Below are positions 8,543-16,411 of a DNA stretch of 28,979 nucleotides, piece by piece (the first letter of the stretch is position 1; the number at the start of each line of letters is the position of its first letter). The notes below the pieces were generated by a model. It searched no databases, was not told where the DNA came from, and saw nothing but the letters and a program-made list of their open reading frames with translations. A program made the translations under genes and the position numbers. Origin of the DNA: JAJTHJ01 sp046316025 (GTDB lineage: Bacteria; Pseudomonadota; Gammaproteobacteria; Burkholderiales; Burkholderiaceae_F); NCBI GenBank assembly GCA_046316025.1, contig JBKCXU010000086.1, positions 1 to 28,979 on the forward strand, read 5' to 3'.

Positions 8543-9412
8543 ATGACCATGCAATCCCTGATCGTCGACAAGCGCTCGGCCACCACCACCACCCCGCCGT
8601 CGGTGCGGGTGGCGACCGAGCCGGTGGCCAAGCTGATCGACATTTCCAAGTGCATCGGCTGCAAGGCCTGCCAGGTCGCCTGCATGCAGTGGAACGACCT
8701 GCGCGACGACGTCGGCATCCAGCACGGCATCTACGACAACCCGGTGGACCTCACCGACCAGTCGTGGACCGTGATGCGCTTTGCCGAGTACAAGAACGCC
8801 GACGGCAAGCTCGAATGGCTGATCCGCAAGGACGGCTGCATGCACTGCGAAGACCCCGGGTGCCTGAAAGCCTGTCCGTCGCCGGGCGCCATCGTCAAGT
8901 ACGGCAACGGCATCGTCGACTTCAACTCGGCCAACTGCATCGGCTGCGGCTACTGCATCGCCGGCTGCCCGTTCAACATCCCGCGCATCAGCAAGAAGGA
9001 CAACAAGGCCTACAAGTGCACCTTGTGTTCGGACCGCGTGGCGGTGGGGCTGGAGCCGGCCTGCGTGAAGACCTGCCCGACCGGCGCCATCCAGTTCGGC
9101 AACAAGACCGACATGGTGGCGCGCGGCCTGAAGCGCACCGCCGATCTCAAGGAGCGCGGTTTTGCCAACGCCGGCCTGTACGACCCGCCGGGGGTGGGCG
9201 GCACGCACGTCATGTACGTGCTGCAGCACGCCGACCGGCCGGAGTTGTTCTCGGGCCTGCCGAGCGATCCGAAGATCAGCCCCTGGGTCAGCCTGTGGAA
9301 AGGGGTCACCAAACCGCTGCTGTCGATCGGCCTCGGGCTGGCGGTGCTGGGCGCGTTCTTCCACTACGTAACGCGCGGACCCAAAGAAGAGCACAAAGGA
9401 GACGCAAAATGA
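8543..9412 (+). CDS. fdnH: Formate dehydrogenase iron-sulfur beta subunit
   Basis: The 289-residue protein has sixteen cysteines in four ferredoxin-type groups: C37/40/43/47, C99/102/107/111, C132/135/138/142 and C159/162/174/178. This is the arrangement of the FdnH/FdoH (FdxH) beta subunit, which carries four [4Fe-4S] clusters from the catalytic subunit to the membrane. A single C-terminal membrane helix lies at about 258-276 (PLLSIGLGLAVLGAFFHYV), followed by a short charged tail. The protein has no signal of its own, so by family precedent it is exported with the alpha subunit through the Tat system. AAGGAG precedes the ATG. Its stop overlaps the fdnI start by four bases (ATGA), indicating translational coupling. 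Length is close to E. coli FdnH (294). Confidence 0.96.
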   Translation: MTMQSLIVDKRSATTTTPPSVRVATEPVAKLIDISKCIGCKACQVACMQWNDLRDDVGIQHGIYDNPVDLTDQSWTVMRFAEYKNADGKLEWLIRKDGCMHCEDPGCLKACPSPGAIVKYGNGIVDFNSANCIGCGYCIAGCPFNIPRISKKDNKAYKCTLCSDRVAVGLEPACVKTCPTGAIQFGNKTDMVARGLKRTADLKERGFANAGLYDPPGVGGTHVMYVLQHADRPELFSGLPSDPKISPWVSLWKGVTKPLLSIGLGLAVLGAFFHYVTRGPKEEHKGDAK

Positions 9413-10050
9413 GCCACGTGGTCAGGCAAAGCGGCGCGGTGCCGCGCTACAACGCCACCGAACGGGTCGTCCACTGGACGGTGGCGATCACCTTCATCCT
9501 GCTGGCGGCCTCGGGGCTGGCGTTGTTCCATCCCGCTTTCTGGTTCCTGACCGGGATGCTGGGCGGCGGCACCTGGACGCGCATCCTGCACCCGTTCATC
9601 GGGATCGTGATGTTCGTCGCCTTCGCCTGGATGGCGCTGCGCTACTGGAAGGACAACGTCATCCGGTCCTACGACCGCGAGTGGGGCAAGCGCCTGGGCG
9701 ACGTGATCAACAACCGCGACCACGATCTGCCCGATATCGACAAGTACAACCTCGGGCAGAAGCAGCTGTTCTGGGCCATGGTGATCACGATGGTGCTGCT
9801 GCTGCTGTCCGGGATCGTGCTGTGGCGCGACACGGTGATGGCCTTTCCGGTCACCATGGTGCGCATCTCGGCAGTGGTGCATGCGGCGTCGGCCTTCGTC
9901 TTGATGGTCGGCATCGTCGTGCACATCTACTCGGCGATCTTCTGGGTCAAAGGCAGCCTGCGCGCGATGACCCGCGGCGACGTGAGCCACGGTTGGGCCA
10001 AGCATCATCACCCCCTCTGGTACCGGCGCGTTACCGGAAACACCAAATAA
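9409..10050 (+). CDS. fdnI: Formate dehydrogenase cytochrome b556 gamma subunit
   Basis: The 213-residue integral membrane protein has four hydrophobic helices (about 20-41, 58-78, 118-139 and 151-177). It carries histidines where FdnI binds its two b hemes: H22 (RVVHWTV), H61 (LHPFIG), H158 (AVVHAAS) and H172 (IVVHIYS). It accepts electrons from the beta subunit and reduces quinone at the inner membrane. The conserved C-terminal segment HHHPLWYRR (199-207) is present. It overlaps fdnH by four bases. A strong rho-independent terminator lies about 130 bases after the stop, so fdnGHI may form its own transcript, separate from fdhE and the sel genes. Confidence 0.95.
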   Translation: MSHVVRQSGAVPRYNATERVVHWTVAITFILLAASGLALFHPAFWFLTGMLGGGTWTRILHPFIGIVMFVAFAWMALRYWKDNVIRSYDREWGKRLGDVINNRDHDLPDIDKYNLGQKQLFWAMVITMVLLLLSGIVLWRDTVMAFPVTMVRISAVVHAASAFVLMVGIVVHIYSAIFWVKGSLRAMTRGDVSHGWAKHHHPLWYRRVTGNTK

Positions 10051-10058
10051 GCTACTGC

Positions 10059-10133
10059 GCGGCCCAAGGCCGCCCCTGCGGTGCTCGCCGTACATTTCGT
10101 ACGGGTGCGCTCCTCGGGCCGACCTTGGGCCGC
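10059..10133. repeat. 75-base palindromic intergenic element with nested hairpin
   Basis: GCGGCCCAAGG (10059-10069) and CCTTGGGCCGC (10123-10133) are perfect inverted arms. In the middle, CCGTAC and GTACGG (10088-10093 and 10099-10104) form a smaller hairpin with a five-base loop. It begins 8 bases after the fdnI stop. It looks like a dispersed intergenic palindrome, but it is the only copy in this window. Confidence 0.7.
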
Positions 10134-10178
10134 TCGCTACGCTTCTTTGGCGTTTCCTCTACCGCAGTTGCATGAACC

Positions 10179-10207
10179 GCGGCGGGGTTGCCCCCGCCGC
10201 TTCTTTT
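10179..10207 (+). terminator. Rho-independent terminator after fdnGHI
   Basis: A perfect nine-base stem, GCGGCGGGG (10179-10187) and CCCCGCCGC (10192-10200), with loop TTGC, is followed by TTCTTTT (10201-10207). This fits a factor-independent terminator on the plus strand, ending fdnGHI transcripts before fdhE, or attenuating read-through. Confidence 0.75.
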
Positions 10208-10212
10208 CGTGG

Positions 10213-10300
10213 CCCGGATGCAGGCGCGCAGCGCCGCAATCCGGGTGGGTGCCGGCAACCGAGACCCACCCGGATTACGCTGCGCTTCATCCAGGCTACG
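10213..10300. repeat. Imperfect palindromic (BIME-like) intergenic repeat before fdhE
   Basis: AATCCGGGTGGGT (10238-10250) pairs with ACCCACCCGGATT (10264-10276). The flanks GCGCAGCG and CGCTGCGC extend the stem with small mismatches, giving a long imperfect hairpin. The half-site CCCGGATTACGCTGCGC is a common dispersed intergenic repeat sequence in proteobacteria. The element ends just before the fdhE ribosome-binding site, so folding could affect fdhE expression; that is inference. Confidence 0.65.
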
Positions 10301-10317
10301 CCTCGACGGAGGCTTTC

Positions 10318-11244
10318 TTGCCGACCCCGATCATCACCGACGGCACCACCGACCGCGTGCCCAACGCGCCGCGCGTGGTGCTGCCTGCCGCGCCGACCTT
10401 TGCCGACCGCGCCGCGCGCTTTGCGCAACTGGCGCGCGGGCATGCGCTGGGCGACTTTTTGCAATTGATGGGACACATCGCGCAGGCGCAGTACGACGTG
10501 TTCGCGCTGCGACCCGCCGCGACACCTTCGGCAGAGGCCGTGCAGCGCAGCCGCGACTACGGCATGCCCCCGCTGTCGGCACTGTCCACGCCGCGCGACG
10601 CCGGCTGGCGCACCGACCTGCGCGAGATCGTGCAGCGCGTGCGCGCGGCCGGCGGGCCGGTGGGCGCACTCGATGCCGTCGCCGCACTGACCGACGCCGA
10701 GGCCGAGGCGCTCGCCGACCGCATCCTCGCCGGCAGCACGCTCGATGCCGATGCCGCGCTCGTGCCCTTCGCCGGCGCCGCGCTGCAAGTCTGGTTTGCG
10801 CGCGCCGCCGCCGCACTCGATGTAGCGGCGCTGGAGAAGTTCGACGTGCCCACCGTCTGCCCGGTCTGCGCCACGCGCCCGGTGGCGAGCGTCGTGCACC
10901 TGGGCGGCGAACGCAACAACCTGCGCTACCTGCACTGCGCGCTGTGCGGCACCGAGTGGAACATGGCGCGCATCCAATGCAGCGCCTGCGAAGAAGACAA
11001 GGGCGTGCACTACTTGTCGCTGTCGGCGCCGGACGGCGACGGCAGCGACGCCACCGCCACCGCCCGCCGCGCCGAAGCCTGCGACGAGTGCAAGACGTAC
11101 CTGAAGATTTTCTACCGCGACAAGGACGCCTACATCGACCCGGTAGCCGACGACCTCGCCTCGCTGGCGCTCGACCTGCTGGTCGATGAGCGCGGGTTTG
11201 CGCGGTCGGGGCCGAATATGCTGTTTCACCCGGGTAGCGGCTGA
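10318..11244 (+). CDS. fdhE: Formate dehydrogenase accessory protein FdhE
   Basis: From a TTG at 10318, with GGAGG six bases upstream, the protein is 308 residues, close to E. coli FdhE (309). The first half is helical. The second half is a rubredoxin-like zinc/iron-binding region with four CxxC pairs: C181/C184 (CPVC), C207/C210 (CALC), C221/C224 (CSAC) and C255/C258 (CDEC). It ends with the family pattern of an acidic region and DLLVDERG. FdhE is a cytoplasmic factor needed to mature Tat-exported respiratory formate dehydrogenases and interacts with the catalytic subunit, which fits its place after fdnGHI. Longer in-frame reading upstream to 10081 runs through the repeats and is not credible as protein. 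It probably needs its own promoter because a terminator precedes it. Confidence 0.92.
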   Translation: MPTPIITDGTTDRVPNAPRVVLPAAPTFADRAARFAQLARGHALGDFLQLMGHIAQAQYDVFALRPAATPSAEAVQRSRDYGMPPLSALSTPRDAGWRTDLREIVQRVRAAGGPVGALDAVAALTDAEAEALADRILAGSTLDADAALVPFAGAALQVWFARAAAALDVAALEKFDVPTVCPVCATRPVASVVHLGGERNNLRYLHCALCGTEWNMARIQCSACEEDKGVHYLSLSAPDGDGSDATATARRAEACDECKTYLKIFYRDKDAYIDPVADDLASLALDLLVDERGFARSGPNMLFHPGSG

Positions 11245-11276
11245 CTACCGGCTTGAAGTTCGAGCCTTTGCCAACG

Positions 11277-11374
11277 GTCTTCCCTCACCCGGCGCTTCGC
11301 GCCACCCTCTCCCGAGGGGAGAGGGTTTGTTCTCCCCTCTCCCCCCGGGAGAGGGGCCGGGGGTGAGGGAAGAC
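11277..11374. repeat. Palindromic repeat family P, copy 1 (fdhE-selA gap)
   Basis: GTCTTCCCTCACCC (11277-11290) and GGGTGAGGGAAGAC (11361-11374) are perfect 14-base inverted arms. Inside are GGCGCTTCGCGCC and runs of CTCTCCC/GGGAGAGG that form further hairpins. Related elements occur at 18880-18980 and 22246-22316. It fills much of the 185-base gap between fdhE and selA. Confidence 0.88.
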
Positions 11375-11429
11375 AGTAACCTACAGAGAAGAAAACTCGC
11401 TACCTCGCTACGCATCCACCACCCCCACC

Positions 11430-12899
11430 ATGCCCCCCACCTTGCCTCTGCCCGGTCCGGGCGAGCAGCTTGCACAACTCCCCGCCGTAGACCGCCTGCT
11501 CAACGCGCCGCCGCTCGCCGCGCTGGCGCAGGAACTCGGGCAAAGCCTCGTCAAACGCGCCGCGCAAGCCGAACTCGCCGCCGCGCGTGATGCCATCAAG
11601 AACGGCGCCGCCGCGCCGCCCTTCGATGCGCTGGTCGCCGCCAGCGCCGCCGCCACCCGCAAGCTCGCCGCGCCGCGCCTGACGCCGGTCGTCAACCTGA
11701 CCGGCACGGTGATCCACACCAACCTCGGCCGCGCACTGCTGGCCGCTGAAGCCATCGACGCCGTAGCGGACGCGATGCGCCAGTACGTGGCGCTCGAATA
11801 CGACCTTGCCGGCGCCGGCCGCGGCGACCGCGACGACATCGTCGAAGTCCTGCTGCACGAGTTGACCGGCGCGTCTGCCGCCACCGTCGTCAACAACAAC
11901 GCCGGCGCGGTGCTGCTGGCGCTCGCCGCGCTGGCGGCACGCCGCGAAGTCATCGTCTCCCGAGGCGAGTTGATCGAGATCGGCGGCGCCTTCCGCCTGC
12001 CGGACATCATGAAGGCGGCCGGCTGCAAGCTCGTGGAAGTGGGCACCACCAACCGCACGCACCCGCGCGACTACGAGGACGCGATCACGCCCAAGACCGC
12101 GCTGATCGTCAAGGCGCACTGGTCCAACTACGCGATCACCGGCTTCACCGCCGCGGTCGACGACAAGACGCTCGCCGCCATCGCCCACCGCGCCGGCCTG
12201 CCCTACATGGTGGACCTGGGCGCGGGCGCGTTGATCGACCTCTCGCACTACGGCCTGCCGCGCGAACTGCTGCCGCAGGAATCGCTCGCCGCCGGCGCGG
12301 ACGTGGTGACCTTCTCCGGCGACAAACTGCTGGGCGGCCCGCAGGCGGGGTTGATCGTCGGCACGGCGGATGCGATCGCGAAGATCAAGAAGCACCCGCT
12401 CAAGCGCGCGCTGCGTTGCTCCAAGCTCACGCTGGCCGCACTGGAAGCCACGCTGCGCATCTACGCCTCCGGCCACCGGCTGCCGGAGCGTCTTCCGGTG
12501 CTCGCACTGCTTACGCGCCCGGCCGCCGACATCCGCGCCGCCTGCGAGCGCGTGCAAGCCGCGCTCGCAGCGTTTGCCGGCAAGGAGTTCACCGCGAGCA
12601 TCGAAGCCTGCGCCAGCCAGATCGGCAGCGGCAGCCTGCCGGTGGAGCGGCTGCCCTCGTTTGCCGTGGTGCTCGCGCCCGCGCAAGCCAAAGGCGCCGG
12701 CCGCGCCGTCGAGCGCCTGGCCGCGCAACTGCGCGCGCTGCCGACGCCCGTGGTCGGCCGCATTGCCGACCAACGGCTGTGGCTCGATGGCCGGTGTTTG
12801 CGCGTTAGCGACGAAGCGGCGCTGCTCGCGCAACTGCGCCTCGCCGCGTCCTTCGGCCGTCGATCCGGTCGGGCAGACGGCAGCGACAGTGCCGGTTGA
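11430..12899 (+). CDS. selA: L-seryl-tRNA(Sec) selenium transferase SelA
   Basis: The 489-residue PLP enzyme has the SelA hallmarks. There is an N-terminal domain (1-75) that binds tRNA-Sec, then VVNLTGTVIHTNLGRALL (87-104), EYDLAGAGRGDRD (123-135), VVNNNAGAVLLAL (153-165) and the PLP lysine K299 in FSGDKLLGGPQAG. It converts Ser-tRNA(Sec) to Sec-tRNA(Sec) using selenophosphate, in the cytoplasm as a large ring assembly. It is slightly longer than E. coli SelA (463), with a variable C-terminal tail. The ATG at 11430 has no clear Shine-Dalgarno sequence, and a start nearby is possible. Together with selB it explains the TGA in fdnG. selC (the tRNA) and selD (selenophosphate synthetase) are not in the window. 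Confidence 0.95.
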   Translation: MPPTLPLPGPGEQLAQLPAVDRLLNAPPLAALAQELGQSLVKRAAQAELAAARDAIKNGAAAPPFDALVAASAAATRKLAAPRLTPVVNLTGTVIHTNLGRALLAAEAIDAVADAMRQYVALEYDLAGAGRGDRDDIVEVLLHELTGASAATVVNNNAGAVLLALAALAARREVIVSRGELIEIGGAFRLPDIMKAAGCKLVEVGTTNRTHPRDYEDAITPKTALIVKAHWSNYAITGFTAAVDDKTLAAIAHRAGLPYMVDLGAGALIDLSHYGLPRELLPQESLAAGADVVTFSGDKLLGGPQAGLIVGTADAIAKIKKHPLKRALRCSKLTLAALEATLRIYASGHRLPERLPVLALLTRPAADIRAACERVQAALAAFAGKEFTASIEACASQIGSGSLPVERLPSFAVVLAPAQAKGAGRAVERLAAQLRALPTPVVGRIADQRLWLDGRCLRVSDEAALLAQLRLAASFGRRSGRADGSDSAG

Positions 12900-13113
12900 G
12901 GGCGTCGCGACTGCCGGCGGTCGTCCACGATCCGCGCGGCGTTGCACTCACGCCGGGATCGCATATCGGCGCGGCCGGCGCTGTGCTCGCCGCAAATTGC
13001 CACTGCTGCCGACCGGGACAATCGGGCGGGGGCGGCGCGTAGCATTGGTCTATCCGCCGGACGCGGCGCGTATGAGTCGATCTGCCGATGCTGCGTCGTC
13101 GATCGAGGAACCG

Positions 13114-14226
13114 ATGAACGCCAAAGTGCTCGGCCGCCGTCTGCGCAATGTTCTGGTCGGCGCCGAGGTCGCCGTCAACCGCCGCCTGCGGCGCGAGTTT
13201 TTGCCGGCCGTCGTCGAGACTTTTTCGATCGAAACCAGCAGCGTGTGCAACCTGAAGTGCCGCTTCTGCGCCTACGAGAAGAAGCAAAGCCCGCGCGTCA
13301 CCATGGACGATGCGCTGTTTGCCTCGACCGTCGAGCAGGCGCTGGCCCTGGGCTACAAGGACTTCGAGCTCACGCCCTGCACCGGCGACGTGTTCATGGA
13401 TCGGGGGTTGCTCGCCAAGTGCGCGTTCATGGACCGGCATCCTGGCGTGCGCGCTTATCACTTCTTCACCAACCTGACCGTCCCTGCGGCGAGCACGCTC
13501 GACCGCGTGCTCGCGTTGCGCAAGCTCAGCGGACTGACCGTCAGCCTCTACGGACACGACGAGGCGAGCTTCGTGGCGATCGCCGGTGCGCGGCCACGGC
13601 TGTACCGCCGGTTGCTTGCCAACCTGGAATGGCTCATCGCGCGACAGGCGGACTGGCCGTTCCGCCTCGCGCTGGCGCTGCGGTCGACGACCGATGCACC
13701 GCGCCGACCGACGACCGATTTGCTTGCGTTGGTGGACCGTTTTGTCGCCGCTGGCGTAACCCTCGACCGCTCGGACGGCGTCTACAGCAACTGGGGCGGG
13801 CGCGTGACGCAAGCCGATGTGCAGGGCCTGAGCATGCACATCCTGCCGGGCGCCGAGGTGCGCAAGTCCGGCCCCTGCGTCAAGCTCTTCGACTCGTTTC
13901 AGGTCACCGCCAGCGGCGTGGTCAACGGCTGCTCCTGCCGCGATGCCGAGACCACCCTGCGCATCGGCGACTTGCGGACGCAGTCGTTGCGCGACATCGT
14001 CGGCCCGGCAAACCCGCAATACATGGCCCTCATCGCCGAGCAGGAGGCCGGTCGGTTTCGCCCAGTGTGCCGCGACTGCGACTACTACCGCAGCGTCTAT
14101 CACCAACCGAGCAACTACCGTCGCGAGCGCATCGCCACGCAGACGCGGGCTGCGTTCCTCGCGCGGACTGGCGCGGCGTCGCCCGCGGCGTCGCCACCAG
14201 CGATCTGGTGGGCCCGGGCGGTTTGA
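13114..14226 (+). CDS. Radical SAM protein with SPASM-like cysteine-rich C-terminus, between selA and selB
   Basis: The 370-residue product has the radical SAM cluster motif CNLKCRFC (C45, C49, C52), a TPCTGDVF segment (87-94) in the place of the family's GGE motif, and FFTNLTV at 117-123. A C-terminal cysteine set resembles a SPASM/twitch auxiliary cluster: C255 (GPCVKLF), C273 and C275 (NGCSCRD), and C319 and C322 (VCRDCDYY). Such enzymes use SAM and iron-sulfur clusters for radical chemistry on peptides, sugars or other small molecules; the substrate here is unknown. I chose the ATG at 13114 because GAGGAA lies close upstream; an earlier ATG at 13072 has no good site. It lies 214 bases after selA and 110 bases before selB on the same strand, so a selenium-related role is possible but unproven. 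Confidence 0.88.
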   Translation: MNAKVLGRRLRNVLVGAEVAVNRRLRREFLPAVVETFSIETSSVCNLKCRFCAYEKKQSPRVTMDDALFASTVEQALALGYKDFELTPCTGDVFMDRGLLAKCAFMDRHPGVRAYHFFTNLTVPAASTLDRVLALRKLSGLTVSLYGHDEASFVAIAGARPRLYRRLLANLEWLIARQADWPFRLALALRSTTDAPRRPTTDLLALVDRFVAAGVTLDRSDGVYSNWGGRVTQADVQGLSMHILPGAEVRKSGPCVKLFDSFQVTASGVVNGCSCRDAETTLRIGDLRTQSLRDIVGPANPQYMALIAEQEAGRFRPVCRDCDYYRSVYHQPSNYRRERIATQTRAAFLARTGAASPAASPPAIWWARAV

Positions 14227-14336
14227 TCTCGACGCTGGGCCGCGTATGTACAGGCACGGTCGTCGATTAGGCTTGGCAAGACCCTGACGGCCGGAATGTG
14301 CCGCGAACGCGGCGCGCGGCGATCGTCGATCACCCC

Positions 14337-16340
14337 ATGCTCATCGGCACCGCCGGCCACATCGACCACGGCAAGACCGCGCTGATCACGCGCCTCACCG
14401 GCCGCAACACCGACCGGCTGCCGGAAGAGCAAAAGCGCGGCATCTCGATCGAACTCGGCTATGCCTACGTGCCACTGGCCGAGGGCGGCGTGCTGGGCTT
14501 CATCGACGTGCCGGGGCACGAGCGCTTTGTGCACACCATGCTGGCCGGCGCCACCGGCATCGACCTGGCACTGCTGGTCGTGGCCGCCGACGACGGCGTG
14601 ATGCCGCAGACCGACGAGCACCTGGACATCCTGCGGCTGCTCGGCCTGCGCGACGGCCTGGTGGTGCTCACCAAGATCGACGCCGTGCCCGCGGAGCGCG
14701 TGGCCGCAGCGCGCGCGCAATTGGCCGCCGTCCTCGCCGGCAGCCCGCAAGCGGACTGGCCGGTGTTTGCCGTTTCCGCGCGCAGCGGCGAGGGCATCGC
14801 CGCGCTCGATGCGCATCTGCGCGCCACCGCCTGCGCGCGCGCCGCGCGGCCGGACGGCGGGCAGTTCCGCCTGGCCATCGACCGCGTGTTCACGCTGGGC
14901 GGCATCGGCACCGTGGCTACCGGCACCGTTCACGCCGGCAGCGTGCGCGTGGGCGACGAGGTCGCCATACAACCGACCGGCCTGCGCGCGCGCGTGCGCT
15001 CGCTGCACGCGCAGGATAGGGCGGCCGATGTCGGCCGCGCCGGCGAGCGTTGCGCGCTCGCCCTGGTCGGCGTGGCGCGCGAAGACATCGAGCGCGGCCT
15101 GTGGGTGCAGGCTCCGGCGCTGGCCAACACGACCGACCGCTTCGACGCCACGCTGCAGCTGTCCGCGCGTGAGGCGCGCGCACTCGCGCCCTGGACGCAG
15201 GTGCACCTGCATCACGGCACGCGCGACGTGCTGGCGCGCGTGGCGCTGCTCGATTGCGCCAGCCTCGCCTCCGGCGGCGAGGCGCTGGTGTCCGTGCAGC
15301 CCGTCGTGCCGCTGCCGGTATGCCGCGGCGACCGCTTTGTGCTGCGCGACGCCGCCGCCAGCCGCACGCTGGCCGGCGGTGTCGCGCTCGATATCGCGCC
15401 GCCCGCGCGCGGCAAGCGCCGGCCCGAGCGGTTGGCGCTGCTGGCGGCGCTGAGGGACTGCGATAGCTCCGTCGTTCCCGCGGAAGCGGGAACCCAGCAG
15501 GCGCCGCGAGCGGAACTGGATTCCCGCTGGAGCCTGCCCCCGAGTGTCTCTATCGGGGGCGGGAATGACGGATCTGCGCGCAGCGCTGCTCTCACCACCT
15601 GGCTCTCCCAAACCTCGATACCCCTCGCCCGCATCGCCAGCGGCTGGAACCTGCGCGACGACGAACTGCAAGCACTGCTGACGCAAACCGGCGCGCGCGT
15701 GGCCGGCGGCGTCGCCTTCGCCCCCGCCGCGTGGCAGGCCTTGCAGTCGCGCGTGCTGGAGGCAGTTGCCGCCACGCACGAGCGCGAGCCCGAGATGCCG
15801 GGGCTGGAGCAAAACCGCCTGCGTCGCATCGTCGCCCCCAACCTGGAGGCTGACGCCTTTGCCGCGCTGCTCGACGAACTGCTCGCCAGCGCGCAACTCG
15901 CGCGCCGCGGCGCCTTTGTCGCTCTGCCCACGCACCGCGCCGAACTCGGCGTCGCCGAGCGCACGCGCTGGGAGAAGATCAAGCCGCTGCTGATGGAGCA
16001 GCCGTTCGGCCCGCCGCGCGTGCGCGAAATCGCCAAGCCCACCGGCATCCCCGAGGCCGAAGTGCGCGCCACCCTGCGCGCGGTGGCGCGCGTGGGCGAG
16101 GTCACGCTGGTCGCACTCGATCACTTTTTCCTGACCGACGCCGTCGCGCGCATGGCCGACATCGCCGCCGAACTCGCGCAGGCCGAAGGCGCCGTGCGGG
16201 CCGCCGCCTTCCGCGACCGCATCGGCGGCGGGCGCAAGGTGGCGATTCAAATCCTGGAGTTCTTCGACCGCGTGGGCTTTTTGCGCCGCGTGCGCGACGA
16301 TCACCTGCTGCGGCGGGGCAATCCGTGGCGGGGTACCTGA
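14337..16340 (+). CDS. selB: Selenocysteine-specific translation elongation factor SelB, with repeat-derived insertion
   Basis: The 667-residue GTPase begins with the SelB-typical MLIGTAGHIDHGKTALI. It has the G1 loop GHIDHGKT (7-14), the G3 motif DVPGHE (57-62) and the G4 motif TKID (112-115). EF-Tu-like domains run to about residue 355 and winged-helix domains follow to the end; the last ones bind the SECIS hairpin. It delivers Sec-tRNA to the ribosome at the fdnG UGA. Residues about 378-412 come from a 103-base palindromic repeat inserted in frame. Without it the length would be about 632, near E. coli SelB (614). The start is set by similarity; a GTG at 14298 would add 13 unlikely residues. 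No good ribosome-binding site is seen. Confidence 0.95.
   Translation: MLIGTAGHIDHGKTALITRLTGRNTDRLPEEQKRGISIELGYAYVPLAEGGVLGFIDVPGHERFVHTMLAGATGIDLALLVVAADDGVMPQTDEHLDILRLLGLRDGLVVLTKIDAVPAERVAAARAQLAAVLAGSPQADWPVFAVSARSGEGIAALDAHLRATACARAARPDGGQFRLAIDRVFTLGGIGTVATGTVHAGSVRVGDEVAIQPTGLRARVRSLHAQDRAADVGRAGERCALALVGVAREDIERGLWVQAPALANTTDRFDATLQLSAREARALAPWTQVHLHHGTRDVLARVALLDCASLASGGEALVSVQPVVPLPVCRGDRFVLRDAAASRTLAGGVALDIAPPARGKRRPERLALLAALRDCDSSVVPAEAGTQQAPRAELDSRWSLPPSVSIGGGNDGSARSAALTTWLSQTSIPLARIASGWNLRDDELQALLTQTGARVAGGVAFAPAAWQALQSRVLEAVAATHEREPEMPGLEQNRLRRIVAPNLEADAFAALLDELLASAQLARRGAFVALPTHRAELGVAERTRWEKIKPLLMEQPFGPPRVREIAKPTGIPEAEVRATLRAVARVGEVTLVALDHFFLTDAVARMADIAAELAQAEGAVRAAAFRDRIGGGRKVAIQILEFFDRVGFLRRVRDDHLLRRGNPWRGT
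15469..15571. repeat. Palindromic repeat family R, copy 1, inside selB
   Basis: Outer arms CCGTCGTTCCCGC (15469-15481) and GCGGGAATGACGG (15559-15571) are inverted with one mismatch. A smaller hairpin TTCCCGC-GGAA-GCGGGAA lies at 15475-15492, and a CTGGATTCCCGC half-site is internal. This is the dispersed repeat type that often encodes SRASGNP-like or VVPAEAGTQ-like peptides. Here it is read as VVPAEAGTQ within SelB. A relative is at 28785-28856. Confidence 0.88.
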
Positions 16341-16411
16341 CCGTAGCTATCCCAAGTGCCTTCCTTCGACGCAGACTCGACGTCCTGCGCCGAACCGCGC
16401 GACATCTGCCG

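Noticed and set aside
5074..8730. Very long open frame on the minus strand opposite fdnG
   Set aside because: It is a shadow created by GC-rich codon use; the product is Arg/His/Val-rich with no family pattern, and the plus-strand gene is certain.
11277..11374. Palindromic repeat as the terminator of fdhE
   Set aside because: There is no T tract after the stem, and a close copy sits in a divergent gap where a terminator would make no sense. It could still slow transcription.
16240..16275. TTCAAATCC-like stretch suggesting a tRNA-Sec (selC) gene
   Set aside because: It lies inside the selB frame, no cloverleaf or TTCGA T-loop surrounds it, and no other tRNA-like structure was found by eye in the window.
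14115..16304. Long minus-strand frame opposite selB
   Set aside because: Same shadow effect; it shows no domain and even reads through the inserted repeat.
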